Shown here: positions 33,051-44,513 of the stretch, piece after piece
How the letters are laid out: every line of letters starts with the position of its first letter
Position numbering within the stretch: the stretch's first letter is position 1
Source of the DNA: Spiroplasma turonicum
Lineage (GTDB): Bacteria; Bacillota_I; Bacilli_A; Mycoplasmatales; Mycoplasmataceae
NCBI RefSeq assembly: GCF_001262715.1
Contig: NZ_CP012328.1
Location: 1,197,375 to 1,261,374 of the forward strand
Length of the DNA stretch: 64,000 bases
Reading direction: 5' to 3'
The notes under the pieces: model-generated
Told to the model about the DNA's origin: nothing
What the model saw: the letters and a program-made list of their open reading frames with translations, nothing else
Databases searched by the model: none
Translations under genes and position numbers: made by a program

Positions 33051-34607
33051 TATTTTTATTACCTTTTTTATTTAAATACTCTTTAACTTTTTGTTCTTTA
33101 TTATATTTTATCCAATTTTTTGGATTCAATCTTAGTATAAAATCGTTTTTTTCTATATTTTTTTTAGATAACAAAATTTCATTTATAAATCATATTATAG
33201 CAATAATTATTCCAAAAACAATTAATAAAAGAGGGTCTGTATAATCTTTATTAATCATTTTGTTTACAAAGAAATCATAATAAGCATAACCAAGAACAAT
33301 TGTTAACATAACGATACTAATAATTCCAGTTACTAAACCACCTTTGATATTTTCAACTTTTACTTTTTTAGTTTTCTTATTGACAAGTACACCAATCATA
33401 ATTATTAAATAAGATGTAAATGAAAACATAACTGAGCTATTAGAAGAATAGTTTGATATATAAAAAGCACTTAATTCATTTATATTTTTTGATGTAATAA
33501 TAATTGAAAGTGAAACAAAGATAATATATATTAAACCACATATTGCGAATCCTAAATATCCACCTTTTTTATAAAGATTACTTTTAAAGTTTAGAAATAT
33601 TAGTTTTTCTTCAATAGCAGAATTAATTGTTTTAGGAAGCAAAGTAGAATAACCATTTAATATTGTTAGCATTGTTAAAGCTATAATAATTTTGAAAAAA
33701 ACAACTAGATAAACATTACTGTTAAAAATGCTATTGAATAGTTCAAATATATTTCCATCTTCTCTTGAAACAAATATTGATACAGTTACAGTTATGTAAA
33801 ATAATGTGACTGCTAAAATAGCTGAAAGCATTGCTGGTGGCACTACCTTTTTATTTTCACAATCTTTTCTTAAAGTTGCTGCATAAACAAACCCATCAAA
33901 AGCAAACATTATTGGAATTATTGTTGCAAATATTGTAGTTAATTTTCATGACTTTTCAAATGGTTCAGAAGGGTTAAAACTATTTTTTTGATCAACACCA
34001 CCTATGAAAAATACACTAAAACTTCCAACAATAGCAACAATCAAAGGTAAAAACTTAACGAAAGTTAAAATTGTTTGGATATATCTTGAAGGTGAGAATG
34101 TATATATATTTAACAATTGAAAAAATATAAGAAGAATTGTTGAAAGAACTATTTTTATAATAGTAAATTTAACCATTCCTCATTTTGATGCAATGGAAAA
34201 AAAATCATTAAATGTATCAAACACAATTTCTATTGAGAATAACGCTGCTAAACTTATTAAAACAGGCATATACATACATATGTACAATATTGAAAATAAG
34301 CTTGCAGATCTTCTATTGATAAATTTTTTTGCCCAACTTTGAACAGTAGAATGATCGCCATCATTAGTTGCAGTTGATGTAGCTTCAATAAATGTTAACA
34401 TCATCAAAGTACACATAACACCTATAAAAACTCAGACAAATATTGCTATATAAGGGTTCCCAGCCGCTTCACCAAGAACTCCTCCAGGTTCCTTACTGTT
34501 TTTTAAGTAAATACCATTACCTATAACAAGTCCAAAAACCATTGAAAAAACAGTTAAAAACTCAAAAATTTTATTTTTTGCTTTATTTTTTTATTTACTT
34601 TTATCAT
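33043..34607 (-). CDS. Amino-acid permease (APC superfamily) with an apparent frameshift near the start
   Basis: About 12 membrane segments are seen, starting FEFLTVFSMVFGLVIGNGIYL; the GNGIYL glycine-rich first helix, the FDGFVYAATLRK region and the overall hydrophobic pattern fit APC amino-acid transporters. TGA Trp codons occur throughout. The best start is the ATG at 34607 (AGGAAATTACA upstream), but a run of seven A (34592-34586) puts it one base out of frame with the rest; one more A would give MIKVNKKNKAKNKIFEF. Without a shift, the first in-frame ATG is at 34542, inside the first helix and lacking a ribosome site. This is a sequencing error, a switchable site or a damaged gene. Confidence 0.8.
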
Positions 34608-34636
34608 TGTAATTTCCTAACCTAACGATTATTATT

Positions 34637-36499
34637 TCATTTATTTATTTTTTTTAAATGAAACGCCAACATATGAATATCTGATGGGTTTACTCCAGTT
34701 ATTCTTGAAGCCTGCCCAAGTGATGTTGGTTTGACTTTTGATAACTTTTGTTTTGCTTCTGTTGCAATGTTATCAACCATATTATAATCTAAATTAGTTG
34801 GAATTAATTTCTTTTCTAGTTTAATTAATTTCATAATTTCTTCTTCTTCTTTTTTAATATATCCTTCAAACCTAATAGAAATTAATATATTTTGAAGTTG
34901 CAATGTAGATAAAGATACCAATTCTGGTATGTAATCTTTTAATAAATTAATATCAACTTTTGGTTGTTTTAAAATTTCATATGCACTGAAACCTTGAGTT
35001 AAATTTGCTTGTCCTAATTCTTTAAGTTTAACAGCCAAATTTGTTTTTGGTGTAAATCTAATATTTTTTAATAACTCAATTGTATCTTCGATTTCATTTT
35101 TGAATTTTAAAAAACTTTCATACTCACTTTTTTTAATTAATCCAATTTTATATCCATACTCTTTTAACCTTAATTCTGCATTATCATTTCTTAAAATTAA
35201 TCTATTCTCAGCTCTGCTTGTTAATAATCTATAAGGTTCAACAACACCTTTGTTTACTAAATCATCAATCATTACACCTATATAAGACTCACTTCTACTT
35301 AATAATAAAGGTTCAGTATTATTAACTTTGGCTACAGCATTTATTCCGGCAATAAGACCTTGACCTGCCGCTTCTTCATAACCACTTGTTCCATTAATTT
35401 GTCCAGCAAAAAATAAACCATCTATAGTTTTAATCTCTAATGATAATTTTAATTGTTGTGGATCAATACAATCGTATTCAATTGCGTATGCTCATTTGTC
35501 AACTACTACATTTTCAAATCCTGGTAGACTTTTCAACATTTTTTCTTGTACATCTATTGGCATTGATGTTGAAAATCCCTGCACATAAAATGTATCTAAA
35601 TCCATTGATTCAGGTTCCAAAAATATTTGGTGTCTTTCTTTATCTGAAAATCTAACTATTTTATCTTCAAAGCTTGGACAATATCTTGGTCCAACTGATT
35701 GAATAGATCCTGAATACATTGCTGATTTATTCAAATTATCTTCAATTATTTTTTTTGTTTCATTTGTAGAATGTATTAAATAACAAACTTCTTGTTTATC
35801 ATATTCTAACAACTTATTAGATGTAAATGAAAACTTTAAATCCATGTCTGTTCCAGGTTCAATTTTAGAATAAGAAAGATCTACTGAATCTTTTTTGACC
35901 CTTGGTGGTGTTCCTGTTTTAAATCTATATGTTTTAATATTAAACTTATTAAAAAAATTTGATAAGCCTTTTGATGTTTTTTCTTTATTAGGACCTGATT
36001 CGAAATTATCTGAACCTTGAAAAATTTTACTTGACAAGTATGTTCCTGTTGTTAAAATCAGTGTTTTGCAACTTATAATTTCTTCATTTTCCATAATGAC
36101 ACCTTTGACAACATTATTTTCAACAATAACATCGATAACTGTCCCAACTACAAAAATAAGATTTTCTTGATTTTTAATTACGTCATGCATATACTGTGAG
36201 TATTTTATTTTATCAGATTGTGCACGTAATGCTCAGATTCCAGGGCCTCTAGATGAGTTTAATAATTTCATTTGTAAGGCAGTTTTATCTGCGGCTTTAC
36301 CCATTTCTCCACCAAGAGCATCAATTTCACGAACTACAATACCTTTTGCAGGCCCCCCAATTGAAGGATTACATGGCATAGTTGCAATTTTGTCCTCGTA
36401 CAGGTTTATTAATATTGTTTTTTTATTCAATCTTGCAGCAGCAAGTGCAGCTTCAACTCCAGCATGTCCTGCACCAACAACAATTACATCAGCTTCCAT
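34637..36499 (-). CDS. mnmG: tRNA uridine 5-carboxymethylaminomethyl modification enzyme MnmG (GidA)
   Basis: 620 aa, full length. It uses FAD and, with MnmE, modifies the wobble uridine of certain tRNAs. The FAD-binding fingerprint [18 protein letters not shown] opens the protein, followed by [42 protein letters not shown] and [15 protein letters not shown]. The C-terminal helical domain ends [19 protein letters not shown] Trp codons join three pieces. AGGAGGAATTAT precedes the ATG. Its partner MnmE is at 60231 in this window. Confidence 0.97.
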
Positions 36500-36513
36500 A
36501 TAATTCCTCCTAA

Positions 36514-38028
36514 CTATATTCTTTTAAATAAAATTTCTCTATCCGTTAATTTATTTATTTTATAAGAACTATTTAATAAAGTTTCAAAGTTTATTTCATT
36601 TTCATCTACACCAACTTGTTTAAGCATTTTATTACAACTTTCAACTAATATTGGACTTAGCAAGTAAATTATAATAACAATGTTTCTGTGTAAGACGTTC
36701 AATACTTTTGCTAATTTATCCATTTGATTATTCTTATCTAAGTCTCAGGGTCTTATTTCTTCAATATATTTATTACATTCTTGTCCTAACTTTAAGACTG
36801 AATCTATTGATTCTGAAATATTATATTTATCCATTGAACACTTATAGCTTTTAATTGTTTGATCACCTATTAAATAAATTGGTTCATCTTTAATATCTAC
36901 ATTAGGTAGCATACCATCAAAATATTTTATTATCATATTTGAAGTTCTTGAAATTAGATTACCAACATTATTTGCTAAATTATTATTGTATGATTCAATA
37001 AATAACTCATCAGTAAAACTTCCATCTTTATATGTTGGTAAATTATATGAAATATAAAATCTTAAAGAATCACTTGAATATTTATTTATTACATCAACTG
37101 GGTCAATTACATTATTTAACGATTTACTCATTTTATCATTTTTACTCAAGATTCATCCATGCGAAAGTATTTTATCAGGTAATCGTAAATCAAGTGATTT
37201 TAAAATTACTGGTCAATAGATTGAATGGAACCTTGTTATTTCTTTACCAATAATTTGTAAAACCTCTGTTTCTTCGCTTCAAAAATCATTCATAACTTGT
37301 GGCTCATTATTCAAGTAACCTAATGCACTTATGTAATTACTTAAAGCATCAATTCATACATAAATTACATGTTTAGGGTCTTCTATAACAGGAATACCTC
37401 AACTAAAATTAACACGAGTAACAGATAAATCTTCTAATTCATTGTTAATAAAATTATTTAACATTTCTTTTTTTCTGTTTTCTGGTTCCAAAAAATTAGT
37501 GCTAAATAAATTAGTTAAAAACTCCTTAAATTTTGATACCCTTAGCATATAAGAATCTTGTTCAAATATTATAAATTCATTTTTACAAACAACATGGAAT
37601 TTATTATCTAATATTTGTTCTTTTGTTAAAAACTCCTCACAACTTATACAATATTCTCCTTTATATTTAGATAAATATATTAAATCTTTTTTTAATAAAG
37701 TTGAAAAAATTTTTTGAACCGTTTCAATATGAAAATTATCAGTTGTTCTTATAAATTTATCGTAGTTGATATTAAGTTTATTCCATAAATGTTTAAAGTT
37801 TTTAACAATGTTGTCAACATAAGTTTTAGGATCTAAATTATTTTCTTTTGCTTTTAACTCTATTTTTTGTCCATGTTCATCTGAACCAGTTAAAAAAAAG
37901 GTTTTATAACCATCCATTTTTTTATATCGACAAATAACATCTGCTAATGTTGTTGTGTAAGCATGACCTATATGCAAATTACCACTAGGGTAATATATTG
38001 GCGTTGTAACATAAAAATTTTTTTTCAT
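36514..38028 (-). CDS. metG: Methionyl-tRNA synthetase
   Basis: 504 aa. The class I HIGH motif is [17 protein letters not shown] and KMSKS is [34 protein letters not shown] is the methionine-pocket region. The Cys cluster is reduced to one CISC pair. There is no C-terminal tRNA-binding (EMAP-like) domain. Many TGA Trp codons, e.g. in HLWNKL's downstream part (NFSWGIPV, YVWIDALSNY), explain the fragmentation under the standard code. It lies 14 bp upstream of mnmG and 2 bp after hpt; no clear Shine-Dalgarno is seen. Confidence 0.96.
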
Positions 38029-38030
38029 AA

Positions 38031-38561
38031 TTATTCATTTATTTCCAAACTATAAATAGCTTTTAAACCTCTATAACTTTCGTTATAAGTTAGACCATAA
38101 CCTACTATAAATAAGTTTTCAATCTTAAATAATGATTCAAATTCTAAGTCTATAATTCTATCTTTATTTTCTTTTTCAAGCAAATTTAAAATTCTAATAC
38201 TTGAAGGTTCTTCTTCTTTAACATAATCGTATAATCTTGTTAAAGTTTTACCATTTAATAAAATATCATTTACGATTAATACATTTTTATCTTTTAAAGA
38301 AGAGGTTAACCCTAAATCTATTTTAGATTCATGTAGATTACAATTTTCAACATCATGAGTTGGTGTAGCTACAAATTGAATTGTTACATCAATTGGTAAC
38401 TCTCTAATTAAATCAGCAATAAAGATGAATGAGTTTCTTAAGTCTGCAACTATAGTTAATTGTTGATTTTCATATAATTTTGCATATTTTTGAGCAGCAT
38501 TTGTTATTGCTGATTTTATTTCTTCTTCAGTTATCATTGTTACAAGTTTTTGGTTTTCCAT
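38031..38561 (-). CDS. hpt: Hypoxanthine phosphoribosyltransferase family protein with an altered PRPP motif
   Basis: 176 aa, the family's size. Hpt makes IMP/GMP from hypoxanthine/guanine and PRPP. The PRPP loop reads NVLIVNDILLNGKTLTRLYD; the usual form is VLIVEDIIDTGxTL, so the Glu of ED has become Asn and the second acidic residue is also lost. The N-terminal VADLRNSFIFIADLIREL matches the PPi-binding loop loosely, and the end IVGYGLTYNESYRGLKAIYS matches the typical VVGYGLDYxExYRxLP block. So family membership is good but activity is uncertain. It sits with purB and purA. Confidence 0.8.
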   Translation of the reverse strand: MENQKLVTMITEEEIKSAITNAAQKYAKLYENQQLTIVADLRNSFIFIADLIRELPIDVTIQFVATPTHDVENCNLHESKIDLGLTSSLKDKNVLIVNDILLNGKTLTRLYDYVKEEEPSSIRILNLLEKENKDRIIDLEFESLFKIENLFIVGYGLTYNESYRGLKAIYSLEINE

Positions 38562-38564
38562 AAG

Positions 38565-39860
38565 TTATTTAACCACCCTTTCAAAAACACGATCAACATG
38601 TCTTAAGAAGTAATTTAAATTAAAAAGATTGTTAAATTCATCGATATTAGTAATGTATTTTGTTACACCATTATCAAGTAATACTGATTTAAAGTCTTTT
38701 TTAGAAAGTTGACACTCTAAAGTACATTTTTGTACAAAATCATAAACTTCTTCTCTAGAAAAATTATACTTTATTAAAATGTATGTTAAAACCCTTTGAC
38801 TATAAAAAATATTATTTTGACTATTAATGTGCTCCAACATAATGTTTTTATTAATAACTAAGTTTTCAATAGTGTTTGCAGTTCTTTTTAAAATATAAAC
38901 TAAAATATTATAGATATCAGGTAACATTAATCTCTCATTTGAACTATGAGATATGTCTCTTTCATGCCATAAAACATTATTTTCAAGTGCAGTAGAAACA
39001 AATCCCCTTATATATCGTGCTAATCCTGTAACATTTTCTGAACTTATTGGATTTTTTTTATGTGGCATGGAACTTGAGCCTTTTTGACCCTTTTCAAAAC
39101 CTTCACAAATTTCTTGTACTTCGCTTCTTTGAAATAATCTAATTTCTGTTGTTATTTTTTCTAATGTTGTTGATATATTTGCAAATACTTGTATCAAATT
39201 AGCATGTCTATCTCTTTGAGTAACCTGTGTTGATAGGTTATCTAATCCTAGTTCAAATTCTTTTGCAACTATATGTTCGATTTCAGGTTCAATATTTGCA
39301 TAATTGCCCATTGAACCAGAAATTTTTGCTACCTCAATTTGTTTTCTTGCAAGATCTAATCTTTCTAATTGCCTTTTCAATTCTTCAAATCATAATAAAA
39401 ACTTTAAACCAAGAGATGTGGGCTCACCATACATTCCATGAGATCTTCCCATTATTAATGTATATTTGTTTTCTATTGCTTTATTTTTAATTTTTTCTAG
39501 CAGATTAATTATAGAAGAAAATACAAGATCATTAGATTTTTTAATCAAAATATTTTGTGCAGTATCAACTACATCAGTAGATGTTAGTCCTAAATGAATT
39601 CATTTTTTTTCTTCACCAAGATATTCTGAAATCATTCGAGTAAAAGCTACAACATCATGCTTGGTTTCTTTTTCAATTTCTAACATTCTATTAATATTTA
39701 TCTGATTTAATTTATAAATTTTATCTAAATCACTTTTAGGAACAACTCCTAATTGTTGTCAAGCTTTTACAACCACTTTTTCTACTTCTAATCATGTTAA
39801 TAATTTATTATTTTCACTTCATATTTCTTCAACTTCTTTAATACAATATCTTTGAATCAT
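38565..39860 (-). CDS. purB: Adenylosuccinate lyase
   Basis: 431 aa. It converts adenylosuccinate to AMP and fumarate. The start MIQRYCIKEVEEIW is well upstream of the first internal methionines; TGA Trp in EIWSEN, TWLEV and AWQQLG. The fumarase/lyase signature GSSMPHKKNPISSENVTGLARYIRG is clear (residues near 265-290), with TSTDVVDTA and GRSHGMYGEPTS. GGAGAAATTTAA precedes the ATG. It lies between purA (12 bp upstream) and hpt. Confidence 0.97.
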
Positions 39861-39871
39861 TTAAATTTCTC

Positions 39872-41164
39872 CTAAAAAAACTCTTCGTAAAGAATTGTTT
39901 GTTTTCTATCTGGACCAACTGAAAAGCCATCAACTTTAATTTCACAAATTTTTTCTATTAATTTAATGTAGTTTTTTGCTTCATCTGGTAACTCAACAAA
40001 TGAATTAACTTTGGTAATATCTTGCTTTCAACCAGGAGTTGAGACATAAATTGGAGTACATTCTGCTAAATCTCTTGCATTAGCAGGCATATTACTGTTT
40101 TTAGTTCCATTATGTTCATAACCTACACAAATATTTATGTTGTCGATACCAGTTAATACATCTAATAATGTAATAAAAATAGAATCTAACCCAGAAGTTC
40201 TTATTGCATGTTTTAATGCCACTGCATCAAATCACCCTACTCTTCTTGGCCTTCCAGTATTTGATCCATATTCATTACCAACTCTTCTTATATTTTCTCC
40301 GATTTCATTATTAAGTTCACTAGGAAAAGGTCCCTCTCCAACTCTTGTGCAATAAGCCTTAACTATACCTAGTGTTTTTTGAATTAATTTATGACTTATA
40401 CCAGTTCCAATTGATGCATTATTTGCAGAAGTATTTGAACTAGTTACATATGGATAAGTACCGTGGTCTATGTCTAATAAAGCACCTTGAGCACCTTCAA
40501 ATAAAACATTCTTATTGTCTTTTATTGCATTTTCAACAAATATTTCACAATCAGTAATTCTATGCTTTAATATTAAATAACATTCTTGTAATTCATTATA
40601 TATTTCTTCAAGTGAGATTTTAAAATTAATATCAAACATTCTTTTTAAAAATTTTACATTGTAATTATAAGCAACCTCTAACTCACTTTTAAAATCTGGT
40701 CTTGCTATATCACATAGTCTTATACCCATTCTTGATATTTTATCACTGTATGCAGGTCCTATACCTTTTTTTGTTGTTCCTATTTTAAGAGATTTTCTTT
40801 CTTCTTCAATAGCTTTATCAATTTCAATATGATATGGCATTAAAATGTGTGCCTTGTTAGATATTATTAAATTTCCATATTCTTTACTTTGTTTCTCAAT
40901 AATTGAGATTTCATTTATTAAATTTCTAAGATTTATTACACAACCATTCCCAATTACATTTGTTGTTTTTTTATTAAAAATACCTGATGGAACTAGAGTA
41001 ACTTTATGCTTCTCACCATTAAAATTTATAACATGACCGGCATTATCTCCACCAGAGAATCTTACAACAACATCTGCTTTTTGTGCAAAATAATCGGTCA
41101 TTTTACCTTTTCCTTCATCACCTCATTGAGCTCCCACTATTACAAGTGAATTATATTTTTCCAT
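39872..41164 (-). CDS. purA: Adenylosuccinate synthetase
   Basis: 430 aa. It joins IMP and aspartate with GTP. The GTP site and active loop are MEKYNSLVIVGAQWGDEGKGKM with TGA as the Trp; FSGGDNAGH, GTTKKGIGPAYSDKISRMGIR and LFEGAQGALLDIDHGTYPYV follow. GGAGATAT precedes the ATG, and the pth stop is 8 bp upstream. Together with PurB it turns IMP from salvage into AMP. Confidence 0.98.
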
Positions 41165-41172
41165 ATATCTCC

Positions 41173-41736
41173 TTAATTGTATTTATTCATAATTTTTGAA
41201 AAATCAATATCATTTAAAAAATCAATAACAAATTCGTCCTTAGATTTTAAAACTCCTATAATATCATTTAATTCATCGATGTTTAGCTTCATTAAGACTC
41301 AATCTATTATTTTAATATTATTAATAGGTTTACCAACACCAACTCTTAACCTTTTAAAGTCTTCAGTACCTAAATGATGAATTATGTTTTTTAAACCATT
41401 GTGGCCACCAGAACTACCACTTTGCTTAAACTTAAAAGCTTTAATATTTAAATCTTTATCATCATGGATTATAAGCAACTCTTTATATGTTAATTTAAAG
41501 TACTTTAAGATTCTTATAATAGCCTCTCCAGATAGATTCATATATGTTTGTGGCTTAACAAATATTATTTTTTTTCCATTTATACGACTAATAAATATCT
41601 CAGATTGAAACTTGTTTGTTTGTTTTTCATAACCATACTTATCTAATAAATAATCTATTACTATAAAACCAGCATTATGTCTCGTTCTTAAGTAATTAGT
41701 ACCTGGATTTCCTAAACCGACTATTATTTTTTCCAT
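41173..41736 (-). CDS. pth: Peptidyl-tRNA hydrolase
   Basis: 187 aa. It frees tRNA from dropped-off peptidyl-tRNA. It starts MEKIIVGLGNPGTNYLRTRH, with the catalytic His in TRHNAGF; PQTYMNLSGEAI and IHDDKDLN and GSSGGHNGLKNIIHHLGTEDF are diagnostic. A TGA Trp after KIID extends the protein past the standard-code stop, to TAA at 41173. The start overlaps the prs stop (TAATG), so translation is coupled. Confidence 0.97.
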
Positions 41737-42770
41737 TATTTAAAATTCTCTACATATTTTTTAACTTTTTCTGCAATTTTTGATTGTTCATCTTCATAAA
41801 CCTTAGTTAATGGGTTTTTTTCATAGGAGCTTTTTATCATTGCTGACATTAATTTTGCAACTGATATTATTTTTAAACCCTCAAATTTTTTTTCCTCAGG
41901 AAGATTTATGGTATTTGTAACAACAACTTGCTTAATTACACCTTCATTAATGGCAGTTTTTAAGTTGTCAACTGCTTTACCATTAAATAGACCATGACAA
42001 GCTATTAAATAAATATCTTTTGCACCTTCTTCTTTTAAAGCTCTTGCTGCATTAATGATAGTCCCTCCTGTGTCGATCATATCATCAATTATAAAACAGG
42101 TTTTGTTTGCAACATCTCCTAATATGAACTCTACCTCAGCCTTGTTAGGTTCTGGTCTACGTTTAGCAATAACTGCTATACCATTAGTTATGTTTCCAGC
42201 ATATTTTGCTACGCCATGGACTCTAGTTAACCCTCCATAATCTGGTGAAACTAATATACACTCCTTAGGATCTAGTTTGTTTTTAATAATGTCGTTAATA
42301 ATTTCTGAAGCTACTGCTTGAGCAGTTGAAAAATTATCAATTGGAACATTAAAAAACCCCATAATTTGTGTAGAGTGCAAGTCAACAGCAATTACTCTAT
42401 TTACTCCTGACTTCTCTATTAGGTTTGCAACTAATCTTGCTGTAATAGGTTGTCTTCCAGCTGCTTTTCTATCTTGTCTAGCATATCCAAAATATGGGAT
42501 AACTACATTAATTTTTGCAGCACTTGCTCTTTTAAAGGCATCAACTGCAATTAATAACTCCATTAAATTTTCATTAACAGGTTGGTTTGTTGATTGGACT
42601 ATGTATATATCTTGTCCTCTTACTGATTCCATAGATTGAACTAATATTTCGCCATCCATAAATCTTGATATTTTTGTTTGCGATTCTTTTACTCCTAATA
42701 AATCGCAAATTTCTTCTACTAATGGTTTATTTGATGATAAACCAAATATCTTAATATTATTTTTTTCCAT
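41736..42770 (-). CDS. prs: Ribose-phosphate pyrophosphokinase (PRPP synthetase)
   Basis: 344 aa. It makes PRPP from ribose-5-phosphate and ATP, the donor used by Hpt. The flexible loop and signature are present: RDIYIVQST-like GQDIYIVQSTNQPVNEN, YFGYARQDRKAAGRQPITAR, DLHSTQIMGFF and the PRPP loop CFIIDDMIDTGGTIINAA. GGAGATTAATA fixes the start at MEKNNIKIF; nine open codons precede it. It is the first gene of a prs-pth-purA-purB-hpt-metG-mnmG run on the minus strand. Confidence 0.97.
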   Translation of the reverse strand: MEKNNIKIFGLSSNKPLVEEICDLLGVKESQTKISRFMDGEILVQSMESVRGQDIYIVQSTNQPVNENLMELLIAVDAFKRASAAKINVVIPYFGYARQDRKAAGRQPITARLVANLIEKSGVNRVIAVDLHSTQIMGFFNVPIDNFSTAQAVASEIINDIIKNKLDPKECILVSPDYGGLTRVHGVAKYAGNITNGIAVIAKRRPEPNKAEVEFILGDVANKTCFIIDDMIDTGGTIINAARALKEEGAKDIYLIACHGLFNGKAVDNLKTAINEGVIKQVVVTNTINLPEEKKFEGLKIISVAKLMSAMIKSSYEKNPLTKVYEDEQSKIAEKVKKYVENFK

Positions 42771-42958
42771 TATTAATCTCCATATTAATAATAACAAATT
42801 TAGTAAAGGTTTTGATATATCTAAACATTATTTATATATGATTAAGCATGAAACTTAGATTTTAATATATGTAATTAAATTTTTTTGATTAATATACTAG
42901 TTATTTAGATTATTTTATTATAAAATCAATAATTAGTTTATAAATGTAAGGTGGTATT
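42771..42958. promoter_or_regulatory. Divergent intergenic region between prs and the ABC-F gene
   Basis: 188 bp, very A/T-rich, between two genes read outwards, so it must hold two promoters. Near the plus-strand gene, TATAAAAT at 42921-42928 could be a -10 box. No clear -35 boxes, hairpins or operator-like repeats were seen. Confidence 0.3.
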
Positions 42959-44491
42959 ATGGGTTTAGTAAGCATAACAAATTTGACTCACGCTAATGGA
43001 GAAAAAAAGTTATATAAAGAAACAAGCTTAAAATTAAATAGAAAAGAACATATTGCTCTTGTCGGGCCTAATGGGGCTGGAAAAACAACACTGCTTAATA
43101 TAATTTCAAAAAAAATTATTCCTGATATGGGGAAAGTAGAAATTCATGCTAGAACTAAGGTTGGTTATTTAGATCAGCACTTAAACATTGAAGAAGATAT
43201 CTTTGTTGGTGATTATTTAAAAACCGCATTTAAAGAACTTTATGATATTGAAAGCAGAATGAATGAAATTTATGAGAAAATGGCTGAAAACTATGACGAA
43301 GATGAATTAGTTAAAGCTTTAAAATATCAAGATATCTTAAATCATAATGATTTCGACTCAATTGATAAAAAGGTTGGAAACCTTGTGAATGGATTGGGAA
43401 TTGGAATTGATAAGTTAGAAAATAAAATGTCTGAACTTAGTGGTGGACAAAAAAATAAAGTAATGCTCGCTAAACTACTTCTTAGTGATAATGACTTTTT
43501 AGTTCTTGATGAACCTACAAACTTTTTAGATATTGAACAAGTTAATTGATTAGCAAATTTCTTGCAAGGTTATGAAAAAGCATTTATTATGGTCTCACAT
43601 GACCAGGATTTTATTAATAAAACTTGTAATATTATTTATGCTCTTGACAATTTAAAATTAACTAGATATGTTGGTAATTACGATAAATATCTTGAAGAAT
43701 TAGCAATACAACAAGAACAATATGATAAAGATTTTCTAAGTCAACAAAGAAAAATTAAGAAGTTAGAAACTTATATTGCAAAAAATAGTGCTAGACTATC
43801 AACTGCGAAATCAGCACAATCAAGAAAAAAGACTCTTGACAAAATTGATGTTATGGACAAAAGAAAGGAAAATCCTAAACCAAATTTTAACTTTTTATAT
43901 AAAGCTGCAGGTTCTGATGTAATTTTAAAAGCAGAAGATTTAGTAATTGGTTATGATTCGCCCTTATTGCACAAATTAAACTTTGAAATTAGAAAAGGTG
44001 AGAAGTGTATCATTAAAGGTAAAAACGGTATTGGAAAAACAACTTTTTTAAAAACTCTATCAAAAGAAATAGAACCATTTTCTGGTGTTGTGTCTCTTGG
44101 TAATGGTGTTAGTTTTACATATTTTAAACAAATAGAAAAGGTTGGAGAAATTAATGCAATTAACTATTTAATGAATAAATATCCTCAACTAACAGATAGA
44201 GAGGCTCGTGCGAAAATCGGTCAGTTTGGTTTAAGAAATGACTTAATGATTAGACCTATGTCAACATTATCAGGAGGAGAACAAACAAAGGTACGATTAT
44301 CATCTTTAAGTATGTTACCTTGTAGTCTTTTAATACTTGACGAGCCCACAAACCATATAGACAGCTTAGCAAAAGAATCACTTTTAGAAGCTATCATTGA
44401 TTTTGAAGGTACTGTATTACTTACAACCCATGATATTAACTTTTCAACAAAATGAGCAGATAAAGTAATTAATTTTGAAGATTTGATATAA
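42959..44491 (+). CDS. ABC-F family ATPase (translation factor type)
   Basis: 510 aa with two ABC domains and no membrane segments. First domain: Walker A GPNGAGKTTLLN, signature ELSGGQKNKVMLAK, Walker B FLVLDEPTNFLD. Second: GKNGIGKTTFLK, LSGGEQTKVRLS, LLILDEPTNHID. A linker of basic helices (KDFLSQQRKIKKLETYIAK) joins them, as in ABC-F proteins that enter the ribosomal E site. Whether it resembles EttA, Uup or a resistance type cannot be decided by eye. TGA Trp follow EQVN and FSTK. AGGTGGTATT precedes the ATG. A strong terminator follows. Confidence 0.93.
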
Positions 44492-44513
44492 AAAAAGGCC
44501 TTGGCCTTTTTTT
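44490..44513. terminator. Bidirectional terminator between ABC-F and lipoprotein genes
   Basis: AAAAAAAGGCC, TT, GGCCTTTTTTT: a perfect 11-bp stem that overlaps the ABC-F stop codon and touches the stop of the convergent lipoprotein gene. Confidence 0.92.

Noticed and set aside
42771..42958. A tRNA or small RNA gene in the prs/ABC-F gap or other gaps
   Set aside because: No cloverleaf arms, T-loop sequence or G/C-rich stretch were seen in any gap of the window; tRNA genes would stand out in this A/T-rich DNA.
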